Below are positions 1 to 4,579 of a stretch of 7,613 nt of DNA, in pieces. The notes below the pieces were generated by a model. That model was not told the origin of the DNA, searched no databases, and saw only the letters and a program-made list of their open reading frames with translations. Both the position numbers and the translations under genes were made by a program. The stretch's first letter is position 1; every line of letters starts with the position of its first letter. The stretch comes from Acholeplasmataceae bacterium (GTDB taxonomy: Bacteria; Bacillota_I; Bacilli_A; ML615J-28; CAG-698): contig DUUA01000198.1 in assembly GCA_012841765.1 (NCBI GenBank), positions 1 through 7,613 of the forward strand. The letters run 5' to 3'.

Positions 1-32
1 TTTATTATATACAAGATTATATAAATAAAACT

Positions 33-66
33 AAAAAATTAGGTAAAATTAATTACCTAATCTCTT
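33..66 (-). terminator. Rho-independent terminator, probably bidirectional
   Basis: A perfect 9-bp stem (38-46 pairing with 53-61, arm ATTAGGTAA) has a 6-nt loop. Read on the minus strand it is followed by a T run (complement of A33-A38), which places it just after the stop of the small membrane protein. On the plus strand it is followed by CTCTTTTT, so it may also stop a gene entering from the left edge. Confidence 0.8.
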
Positions 67-71
67 TTTAT

Positions 72-290
72 TTAAGCTAAGAATGTGATTTTATTAGAAG
101 TTACTATCGTTACAACATCAATAATCCATCCGATTCCAAAAAGACCACCCGTAAAAATCCAAATTAAACCGAAAACAACTTTTCCTTTTGCTATTCTATA
201 AATTCCAAAAACAATAAAATCTAAAAATATAGCAAGCAACAATTTAACAAGCATCGATAACCCATCAATCGCTTTTACATAATCATTCAT
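72..290 (-). CDS. Small two-helix membrane protein, TM2-like, function unknown
   Basis: This 72-residue protein has two predicted membrane helices (about residues 13-30 and 38-63) joined by a short basic turn (YRIAKGK). The second half is Gly/aromatic-rich (GLIWIFTGG, then GIGWIID) and resembles the TM2-like group of small Bacillota membrane proteins, which end in a conserved Trp-Ile-Asp stretch and a short tail. No catalytic motif is visible, so no function is assigned. The ATG at 288-290 is chosen because AGGAGG lies 9 nt upstream. A longer reading from a TTG at 317 would translate the Shine-Dalgarno itself and adds only an AT-driven basic stretch. The gene is monocistronic, with its own promoter and terminator. 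Expression is likely, since both signals are clean; the family assignment is tentative. Confidence 0.75.
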   Translation of the reverse strand: MNDYVKAIDGLSMLVKLLLAIFLDFIVFGIYRIAKGKVVFGLIWIFTGGLFGIGWIIDVVTIVTSNKITFLA

Positions 291-299
291 AAAAAATTT

Positions 300-308
300 C
301 CTCCTTTT
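300..308 (-). promoter_or_regulatory. Shine-Dalgarno that fixes the start of the small membrane protein
   Basis: AAAAGGAGG on the minus strand lies 9 nt before the ATG at 290. It rules out the upstream TTG start at 317, which would place this site inside the coding region. Confidence 0.85.
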
Positions 309-321
309 CTTTATCAATACT

Positions 322-349
322 ATTATATAATTAAATATTACTATTTCAA
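322..349 (-). promoter_or_regulatory. Sigma-A-type promoter of the small membrane protein gene
   Basis: On the minus strand, TTGAAA (344-349) and a perfect TATAAT (322-327) are separated by 16 nt. Transcription would begin near 315, giving a leader of about 25 nt that contains the Shine-Dalgarno. Confidence 0.7.
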
Positions 350-369
350 AGAGAATTAATTAAATAATA

Positions 370-396
370 AATAATTGTCGCTTTTTGATAATTATT
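370..396. other. AT-rich hairpin between divergent promoters
   Basis: AATAATTGTC (370-379) can pair with GATAATTATT (387-396) around a 7-nt loop: 10 bp including one G-U. It lies between the minus-strand promoter at 322-349 and the tRNA promoter at 434-462. There is no T run, so it is not a terminator. It could be an operator or just AT-rich chance. No gene is seen in 350-433. Confidence 0.25.
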
Positions 397-433
397 AATT
401 TAGTATTTTCATTTGTTTTCTTGTTGAAATGAC

Positions 434-462
434 TTGCAAAAATAATAACAATTTAGTATAAT
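434..462 (+). promoter_or_regulatory. Promoter of the tRNA cluster
   Basis: TTGCAA (434-439), a 17-nt spacer and a perfect TATAAT (457-462) would start transcription around 469, about 10 nt before mature tRNA-Trp. The short leader is typical of a stable-RNA promoter. Confidence 0.8.
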
Positions 463-478
463 ATATAAGCATTGTACT

Positions 479-552
479 AGGGGTATAGTTCAACGGTAGA
501 GCAACGGTCTCCAAAACCGTAAATGAGGGTTCGAATCCTTCTACCCCTGCCA
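479..552 (+). tRNA. tRNA-Trp (anticodon CCA)
   Basis: A complete cloverleaf can be drawn. The acceptor AGGGGTA (479-485) pairs with TACCCCT (542-548), followed by discriminator G549 and an encoded CCA (550-552). The anticodon stem ACGGT/ACCGT encloses loop CTCCAAA with anticodon CCA at 511-513. The T arm contains TTCGAAT. This tRNA reads only UGG, which agrees with TGA being a stop in this genome. It is the first gene of the three-tRNA transcript, 3 nt before tRNA-His. Confidence 0.97.
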
Positions 553-555
553 TGT

Positions 556-632
556 GGCGATTGTGGCGAAGTGGTTAACGCTCCGGATTGTGGCTCCGGT
601 ATTCGTGGGTTCGATTCCCATCAGTCGCCCCA
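556..632 (+). tRNA. tRNA-His (anticodon GTG)
   Basis: The acceptor GCGATTG (557-563) pairs with CAGTCGC (622-628). The extra 5' G at 556 (G-1) faces discriminator C629, the identity element specific to histidine tRNA, and here it is genome-encoded. CCA is encoded at 630-632. The anticodon stem CCGGA/TCCGG carries anticodon GTG at 590-592. It is co-transcribed with the preceding tRNA-Trp. Confidence 0.97.
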
Positions 633-658
633 TTTTTTAAAAAAATATAATAATATTA

Positions 659-687
659 TTGATTATTTAAAATAATTATGCTATTAT
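659..687 (+). promoter_or_regulatory. Possible secondary promoter for tRNA-Leu
   Basis: TTGATT (659-664), a 17-nt spacer and TATTAT (682-687) lie in the AT-rich gap of 64 nt between tRNA-His and tRNA-Leu. This would start transcription almost at the mature tRNA. AT-rich sequence gives such matches by chance, and tRNA-Leu may simply be read through from the upstream promoter. Confidence 0.35.
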
Positions 688-696
688 TATTCTGTT

Positions 697-779
697 GCGG
701 GTATGGCGGAACTGGCAGACGCGCTAGACTTAGGATCTAGTTCTTCGGAGTGCAGGTTCAATTCCTGTTACCCGCACCA
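697..779 (+). tRNA. tRNA-Leu (anticodon TAG)
   Basis: The acceptor GCGGGTA (697-703) pairs with TACCCGC (769-775), followed by discriminator A776 and an encoded CCA (777-779). The anticodon stem CTAGA/TCTAG encloses loop CTTAGGA with anticodon TAG at 731-733. A long variable arm (TTCTTCGGAG region) marks it as a class II tRNA, as expected for leucine. It is the last gene of the cluster, and a terminator begins 13 nt downstream. Confidence 0.96.
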
Positions 780-791
780 TTGAAGATGAAT

Positions 792-823
792 GGGTTTGAT
801 ACGATGAGTATCGGGCCTTTTTT
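792..823 (+). terminator. Rho-independent terminator of the tRNA cluster
   Basis: An 11-bp stem including four G-U pairs (792-802 with 808-818) has loop GATGA and is followed by a run of six T (818-823). It ends the Trp-His-Leu tRNA transcript. Confidence 0.8.
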
Positions 824-849
824 GTTGTTTTAGGACAAAAATAAGATGA

Positions 850-1005
850 ATTTGGGAAAAACATTATAAAACAGAAGTAATTTATAACTTTTATACCTTT
901 TTAAAAATAGGAGCATTTACTTTTGGTGGTGGTCTAGCTATGCTTCCATTAATCCACAAAGAACTTGTGGAAAAAAAGAAATGAATTTCTGATAAAGATA
1001 TGTAA
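850..1005 (+). pseudogene. Remnant of a chromate (ChrA-type) transporter N-terminus
   Basis: In the frame of position 850 the reading YNFYTFLKIGAFTFGGGLAM, followed by LPLIHKELVEKKK, matches the start of the CHR family. In that family an N-terminal helix leads into FxTFGGGxAMxP and a basic stretch ending in K-W-I/L-S. Here the Trp position is TGA (982-984), the frame reads ISDKDM after it, then stops again at 1003-1005. No start codon or ribosome binding site precedes it, and nothing of the remaining roughly 150 or more residues follows. It is a dead N-terminal scrap. CHR proteins are membrane chromate/sulfate transporters, but no activity can remain here. The identification rests on the FGGG-AMLP block and its flanks. 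Confidence 0.72.
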
Positions 1006-1175
1006 TAAATGATGTGATCACAGTAAAACACGATGAATCTTTAACAGCAATGGGAAGATTTGAAATTAGAAGATTTGATAACGAAGCCTTTGAGGAAGCT
1101 TGGCTTAATGCTGTTACATATAATGACTGGGTCACTTTTTATAGTGGTAAGTGTATTTTCTTCTCCAATATTTAA
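996..1175 (+). pseudogene. Unidentified open coding fragment
   Basis: The frame starting at 996 is open for 59 codons and ends at TAA 1173-1175. From about 1011 to 1133 its codons follow the purine-first pattern of real coding sequence, including GAT GAA, GCA ATG GGA AGA and GAC TGG. It contains the stretch MGRFEIRRFDNEAFEEAWLN, rich in charged residues and unlike random AT-rich translation. No ribosome binding site precedes it, and no family is recognised. It overlaps the end of the chrA scrap and the start of the SdpI-like fragment in other frames. It is most likely a piece of a third gene trapped between two decayed ones. After about position 1140 the reading probably loses meaning. Confidence 0.35.
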
Positions 1176-1424
1176 TAAAAGCAGATATATCCTTTTTGGA
1201 TTGAGAACAAATTTTACATTATCAAACAATACGGTATGGAAAAAAGTTAACAATTTTCAAAGCATAAGCGGTCTAATCTTTTCTGGTGTCGGACTTTTAA
1301 TAGTTTTATTTACTTTTAAAAATAGAATGTCTACATGCTTTCATTAATTATTGTAAGTTTGATCCCTAGTTTTATTTTTCATGAAGTATTACGTAAAAGA
1401 ATGAAAAAACAATATCGTCAATAA
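1108..1424 (+). pseudogene. Frameshifted SdpI-like membrane protein fragment
   Basis: The frame from ATG 1108 encodes a hydrophobic helix, then NKSRYILFGLRTNFTLSNN leading into TVWKKVN and a second helix. This is the hallmark of the SdpI immunity-protein family (N-x-x-x-G-I/L-R-T, W/F-T-L-S, VW). The frame stops at 1345-1347. The natural continuation appears in another frame from about 1326: a third helix (LSLIIVSLIPSFIF), then the basic tail HEVLRKRMKKQYRQ and a TAA at 1422-1424. Adding one base near 1325 joins the two. Only a weak GAGG-like site precedes ATG 1108, so the true N-terminus may be lost. SdpI-type proteins protect against membrane toxins and act as signalling proteins in Bacillus; this copy looks inactive. 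A sequencing indel is the alternative explanation. Confidence 0.6.
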
Positions 1425-1425
1425 T

Positions 1426-1549
1426 TCATTCCTAAAAACCAATTTTTTTAATAGAATAAAAGAAAAGTTAAACAAAGTCATGAATTTAGGGGTGCATAAA
1501 AAACACCAAGGGTGCGTAATTGTATTAAAATAGGTCACCCAACACAAAT
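1426..1549. other. Non-coding stretch before msrC
   Basis: No start codon with a ribosome binding site and no family-like reading was found here. The stretch carries the short direct repeat described separately and GGTG/CACC inverted pairs (1491-1494 with 1504-1507, 1510-1514 with 1536-1540). There is no T run and no recognised riboswitch core. Together with the pseudogenes upstream, no intact gene exists from 824 to 1616. Confidence 0.5.
1490..1519 (+). repeat. Short direct repeat GGGTGCRTAA
   Basis: GGGTGCATAA (1490-1499) recurs as GGGTGCGTAA (1510-1519), 9 of 10 identical and exactly 20 nt apart. It stands out as a G-rich patch in AT-rich surroundings. It lies about 60 nt upstream of the msrC -10 box and could be a paired protein-binding site or debris of the decayed region. 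Confidence 0.35.
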
Positions 1550-1552
1550 TTA

Positions 1553-1565
1553 AAAACCTGGTTTT
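1553..1565. promoter_or_regulatory. Palindrome over the msrC -35 region, candidate operator
   Basis: Arms AAAACC (1553-1558) and GGTTTT (1560-1565) are perfectly symmetric around T1559. The site covers where the -35 box of the promoter with -10 at 1580-1585 would sit. That is a position where a dimeric regulator could block or activate transcription. No regulator gene is visible nearby. Confidence 0.35.
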
Positions 1566-1579
1566 AACTAGATTTTTTA

Positions 1580-1585
1580 TATAAT
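1580..1585 (+). promoter_or_regulatory. -10 box of the msrC promoter
   Basis: A perfect TATAAT lies 31 nt before the start codon. No good -35 exists at the proper distance (the best is CTGGTT at 1558-1563, 16-nt spacer), so the promoter may depend on an activator acting at the overlapping palindrome. Confidence 0.5.
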
Positions 1586-1616
1586 AAGAATATAAAATAT
1601 AAAGGAGTTAATACAT

Positions 1617-2057
1617 ATGAATAACAACTTAGATCAAATAATATTATCAATAATTGATAAAAAGTACCCATTAGTTACTAATTTAGCTAATGTTTCTGCA
1701 ATCTTAAAAACAAGTTTTAAAAATACTTCTTGGGCAGGATTTTATCTTGTTCAGGATAACACATTATTTTTAGGTCCTTTCCAAGGGGAGGTTGCATGCT
1801 CAGTAATTGAAATAGGTAAAGGTGTCTGTGGAACAGCTTTTGAAATAAAAGAAACAATCATTGTTGATAATGTTTTAGAATTTAAAGGTCATATTGCTTG
1901 TTCTTCAAAATCAAGAAGTGAAATAGTTACACCAATTATTAAAAATAATAAAGTTGTTGCTGTTATTGATTTAGATAGTGATCTTTTCAACAACTATACA
2001 AAAGAAGACCAACTATCATTAGAAAAAATTAGCACTATTCTAGCAACTCTTTTTTAG
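1617..2057 (+). CDS. msrC: Free methionine-(R)-sulfoxide reductase (GAF-domain, fRMsr)
   Basis: MsrC reduces free L-methionine-(R)-sulfoxide to methionine in the cytoplasm, repairing oxidised amino acid and recycling methionine, with thioredoxin as the usual reductant. The 146-residue protein is a single GAF domain of the YebR/YtsP type. It carries the family core GVCGTAF (69-75) and GHIACSSKSRSEIV (91-104), then the acidic VIDLDSD near 116-122. The three catalytic cysteines are all present: C61, C71 and C95. Their 10- and 24-residue spacing matches C84, C94 and C118 of the E. coli enzyme. It is slightly shorter than the usual 155-165 residues, at the N-terminus. The start is fixed by AAAGGAG 9 nt upstream. 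It is monocistronic, between its own promoter and a terminator that overlaps the stop codon. Confidence 0.95.
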   Translation: MNNNLDQIILSIIDKKYPLVTNLANVSAILKTSFKNTSWAGFYLVQDNTLFLGPFQGEVACSVIEIGKGVCGTAFEIKETIIVDNVLEFKGHIACSSKSRSEIVTPIIKNNKVVAVIDLDSDLFNNYTKEDQLSLEKISTILATLF

Positions 2058-2082
2058 GAATGTAAAAACATTCCTTTTTTTT
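2056..2082 (+). terminator. Rho-independent terminator of msrC
   Basis: AGGAATGT (2056-2063) pairs perfectly with ACATTCCT (2068-2075) around an AAAA loop, and the T run extends to 2082. The stem begins inside the TAG stop codon of msrC (2055-2057), so there is no spacer between gene and terminator. Confidence 0.92.
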
Positions 2083-2101
2083 ATAATTTATTTTAATTTT
2101 A

Positions 2102-2110
2102 TGGTAAAAT
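2102..2110 (+). promoter_or_regulatory. Extended -10 promoter of the ABC/methyltransferase operon
   Basis: TGG followed by TAAAAT (2105-2110) matches the extended -10 pattern TGnTATAAT in 5 of 6 core positions. No convincing -35 lies upstream. The start would be near 2117, giving a leader of about 30 nt with AAGGAG (2136-2141) 6 nt before the ATG. It is the best candidate in the 65-nt gap after the msrC terminator. Confidence 0.45.
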
Positions 2111-2147
2111 ATATTTACAGTATTAATTATTATATAAGGAGATAAAA

Positions 2148-3008
2148 ATGCAAAAGTTTTTAGAAATTAAAAACCTAGTTAAATATTATGGTGAGGAAGT
2201 AGGTATTAGTAATGTCACTATGTCTATTAACGAAGGGGAAATATTTGGTTTTATCGGACCCAACGGAGCTGGTAAGTCAACAACAATTCGTTGTATCATG
2301 AGGCTAATTAATAAAACCGAAGGAACAATTAATTTTATGGGGAAGGAACTCGATCGCCTTTCTTTTAAAGAAAATGTTGACATCGGATATCTACCTAGCG
2401 AAATAAATTTATACAAAGAAATGACTGGTAAAGAAATCATAAAATTTAATGATTCTTTTTACCCCTTTGATACAACAAAAAAAGCAATTCTTTTAGCTGG
2501 TAGATTGAAAGTAGACCTTTTTAAAAGAATTGGTGATTTATCTTTAGGTAATCTTAAAAAAATCGGAATTATTCTAGCTCTTGCACATTCACCAAAATTG
2601 ATCATTATGGATGAAGCATCTTCAGAACTTGATCCTTTAATGAAAGAAGAATTTTATGCAATTTTAAAAGAAGAAAAAGAAAATGGTAAAACCATTTTTC
2701 TTTCCTCTCACAATTTAGCTGAAGTCAGAAAAATATGCGATCGTGTAGCTATTATAAAAGATGGAAAAATAATAAAAGTTGCTTCAATCAATGATTTAAT
2801 ATCAAATTCTATTTATATGATAAAAGTAAAAACAAAAGATGAATTAACTAATGGTTATAATATAATTTCTAAAACTAATGAATTTACAACTTTTTTATAT
2901 GAAGGTAATATCAATAACCTAATCAAAGACTTATCAAAACACGATATAGAAAGAATACTAATTGAAGAACCATCTTTAGAAGATATCTTCATGCATTATT
3001 ATAAATAG
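2148..3008 (+). CDS. ABC transporter ATP-binding protein of an ABC-2 exporter
   Basis: This cytoplasmic nucleotide-binding subunit (286 residues) energises the permease encoded 10 bp downstream. Visible motifs are Walker A GPNGAGKST (37-45), a Q-loop region GYLPSE (80-85) with Ser instead of Gln, signature LSLGN (131-135) in place of LSGGQ, Walker B LIIMDE (151-156) with the catalytic Glu, then ASSELDP instead of the usual P-T-x-G-LDP, and the switch His in SSH (186-188). LSLGN signatures are known in the BcrA/YhcH-like drug and antibiotic exporter ATPases. About 75 C-terminal residues follow the ATPase core, ending in the EEPSLEDIFMHYY element typical of that group. Walker A, Walker B Glu and His are intact, so ATP hydrolysis is expected. 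The substrate is unknown. AAGGAG lies 6 nt before the ATG. It is the first gene of a three-gene operon. Confidence 0.92.
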   Translation: MQKFLEIKNLVKYYGEEVGISNVTMSINEGEIFGFIGPNGAGKSTTIRCIMRLINKTEGTINFMGKELDRLSFKENVDIGYLPSEINLYKEMTGKEIIKFNDSFYPFDTTKKAILLAGRLKVDLFKRIGDLSLGNLKKIGIILALAHSPKLIIMDEASSELDPLMKEEFYAILKEEKENGKTIFLSSHNLAEVRKICDRVAIIKDGKIIKVASINDLISNSIYMIKVKTKDELTNGYNIISKTNEFTTFLYEGNINNLIKDLSKHDIERILIEEPSLEDIFMHYYK

Positions 3009-3018
3009 AGGCATAAAA

Positions 3019-3801
3019 ATGATTACTAGAGAAATAAAAACAAATTTTAAATCATTACTTATTTGGTTAGGTGTAATTTCCTTCTTTATGTTAATAGTTT
3101 TTGTAATGTATCCTAGTTTAATGACATCTGAAAATATTGAATTATTAAATCAACTCATTACTGTTTTTCCAGAAGAACTACTAAAAATATTCAACATGGA
3201 TATTGCTTCAATAACAAGCCCTTCGGGTTGGGTTAAATCTGAAGGAATAGTTCTTTTAATTTTAGCAACTAGTATTTATAGTTCTCTATTAGGTTTTAAA
3301 ACTGTTGGTAAAGAAAAAGAAGAAATGACAATTGAATACCTAGCAGCAAAGCCAATTTCAAGAGATAAAATACTAATTTCAAAAATTTTAGGAAATTTAA
3401 TTAATATTATTCTTTTAATAGTAACTACAAGTGTGGTAATCATAACAGGGCTAGCTATTAGCAATGATTTAGATTTTAGTTTAATGGTTATGCTAACTTT
3501 GTCCCCACTTTTCGTAAATATTTTTATTTATTTACTAGCTGTTTTAATATCAATTTTTATAAGTAATAAAAATGGATTAGCTTTTGGAATACCTTTTGCT
3601 TTGTATTTTTTAAACATACTTTCATTGTTTAGTGAAAAAACTAAATTCTTTAAATACATAACACCATTTACATTTTCAGATTCTAGATACATTATTGAAA
3701 ATGAATCATTAAATTATATATCATTAGTTATTTTCCTTATCTCTTCTTTTATTTTATTGATACTTTCTATATATTTTTATAGAAAAAATGAGTTGATATA
3801 A
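3019..3801 (+). CDS. ABC-2 type permease
   Basis: This is the membrane partner of the ATPase just upstream, 260 residues with six predicted helices (about 14-31, 75-93, 124-147, 155-180, 186-204, 233-254). The cytoplasmic loop after helix 2 holds GKEKEEMTIEYLAAKPISR (97-115) and then DKILISK. This is the conserved coupling segment of ABC-2 permeases (E-K-E-x-x-T-I-E-x-L-x-x-K-P-I-S-R), which contacts the ATPase. Two copies probably pair with two ATPases to form an exporter; the substrate cannot be read from the sequence. AGAGG (3007-3011) overlaps the ATPase stop and lies 7 nt before the ATG, so translation is coupled. The last base of its TAA is directly followed by the methyltransferase ATG. 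Confidence 0.92.
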   Translation: MITREIKTNFKSLLIWLGVISFFMLIVFVMYPSLMTSENIELLNQLITVFPEELLKIFNMDIASITSPSGWVKSEGIVLLILATSIYSSLLGFKTVGKEKEEMTIEYLAAKPISRDKILISKILGNLINIILLIVTTSVVIITGLAISNDLDFSLMVMLTLSPLFVNIFIYLLAVLISIFISNKNGLAFGIPFALYFLNILSLFSEKTKFFKYITPFTFSDSRYIIENESLNYISLVIFLISSFILLILSIYFYRKNELI

Positions 3802-4563
3802 ATGCTTTTAAAAAAATACAGAAAAATTGAAAAAGAAAGCAAAATGATAGGTTGGGATTTCTCTCTTTTAGAAGGAAAAGTTATTGAGGAAAAAACTCCA
3901 TGGAATTATTTAGATATTATACAAAACCATTTAAATAATAATGATATTCTTTTAGATATGGGAACTGCAGACGGAAAGAAACTTTTACTAATAAATCACC
4001 CTTATGAGAACACTTATGCAACCGAAGGCTACTATCCTAATTATCAACTAGCTATTAGAAATTTATCTTCTTTGGGAATTGATGTTAGCTATTATACACA
4101 TGATTCAAACCTTCCATATCCCCATGAAAAATTTGATATTATTATTAATCGTCACGAATCATATGATATTAAAGAAATCAAAAGAATTTTAAAACCAAAC
4201 GGTTTATTCATTACTCAACAAGTGGGTTCTCACAATAATGAACCAATGATAAAAATTTTAACTCCTTGGGCTAAAAGAGACTATGAATCATTTACTTTAA
4301 ATAAAGAATTAGAAAAATTTATTACTAATAATTTTGAAATTTTAGATGCTAAAGAGAAATTATTAACCATAAAATATTTGACAATTGATGCTGTTATTTT
4401 TATGGCCAAAATCATTGAATGGGAATTCCCAAATTTTTCCGCCGAAAATTCTTTTGATGGTTTAGAGAAAATAGAACAAATAATTAAAAACAATAAATAT
4501 TTTGAATCTATTGAAGATAGATTCTTAATTGTTTGTAGAAACAAAAAAGGTGAGCTAATTTAA
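3802..4563 (+). CDS. Class I SAM-dependent methyltransferase, substrate unknown
   Basis: This 253-residue cytoplasmic enzyme has a Rossmann-type SAM fold. Motif I is LLDMGTADGKKLL (50-62), where the usual second Gly is Ala56. Strand 2 ends in the acidic ATEGYYPN (73-80, Glu75 expected to hold the ribose). Strand 4 is FDIIINRHESYD (111-122), and strand 5 is LKPNGLFITQQVGSHNN (130-146). The NRHESYD and TQQVG blocks, with an N-terminal GWDFS (17-21), mark a recognisable but uncharacterised bacterial subfamily. No RNA-binding, zinc or DNA-target domain is seen, so a small-molecule substrate is the simplest guess. The ATG follows the permease TAA with no gap and no clear Shine-Dalgarno, so it must be translated by coupling; an ATG at 3844 is a weaker alternative. 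The last codons and the stop form the terminator hairpin. Confidence 0.88.
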   Translation: MLLKKYRKIEKESKMIGWDFSLLEGKVIEEKTPWNYLDIIQNHLNNNDILLDMGTADGKKLLLINHPYENTYATEGYYPNYQLAIRNLSSLGIDVSYYTHDSNLPYPHEKFDIIINRHESYDIKEIKRILKPNGLFITQQVGSHNNEPMIKILTPWAKRDYESFTLNKELEKFITNNFEILDAKEKLLTIKYLTIDAVIFMAKIIEWEFPNFSAENSFDGLEKIEQIIKNNKYFESIEDRFLIVCRNKKGELI

Positions 4564-4574
4564 GCTCACCTTTT
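4545..4574. terminator. Bidirectional terminator shared by the convergent operons
   Basis: A perfect 12-bp stem (4545-4556 with 4563-4574, arm AAAAGGTGAGCT) has loop AATTTA. The minus-strand transcript sees a run of six T after it (A4543-A4548), and the plus-strand transcript sees TTTT (4571-4574). The left arm encodes the last residues of the methyltransferase, and its TAA (4561-4563) spans loop and stem. The permease gene on the minus strand ends 6 nt away at 4580. Confidence 0.92.
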
Positions 4575-4579
4575 AATGT

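Noticed and set aside
291..317. Longer start (TTG at 317) for the small membrane protein
   Set aside because: It would translate the AGGAGG ribosome binding site; the ATG at 290 has ideal spacing.
982..984. TGA read as Trp in this genome (code 4)
   Set aside because: tRNA-Trp has anticodon CCA and the ATPase gene uses TGA as its stop; moreover the fragment stops again at 1003-1005.
938..1253. Two minus-strand open frames in the decayed region
   Set aside because: No ribosome binding sites, low-complexity AT-driven composition, and antisense to the recognisable chrA and SdpI fragments.
1441..1560. Riboswitch upstream of msrC
   Set aside because: The hairpins lie upstream of the -10 box at 1580, so they are not in the msrC leader, and no known riboswitch core is visible.
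697..1616. Integrated element using tRNA-Leu as attachment site
   Set aside because: No second copy of the tRNA 3' end was found downstream, and there is no integrase or phage gene; the decayed genes alone do not show an element.
2186..2440. Minus-strand open frame inside the ABC ATPase gene
   Set aside because: It is the antisense of the Walker A region and has no start signals. The same applies to the antisense frames at 3276-3464, 4281-4544, 5046-5231 and 6030-6212.
3844..4563. Alternative methyltransferase start at ATG 3844
   Set aside because: It lacks a better ribosome binding site and discards an N-terminal helix; coupling to the permease stop favours 3802.
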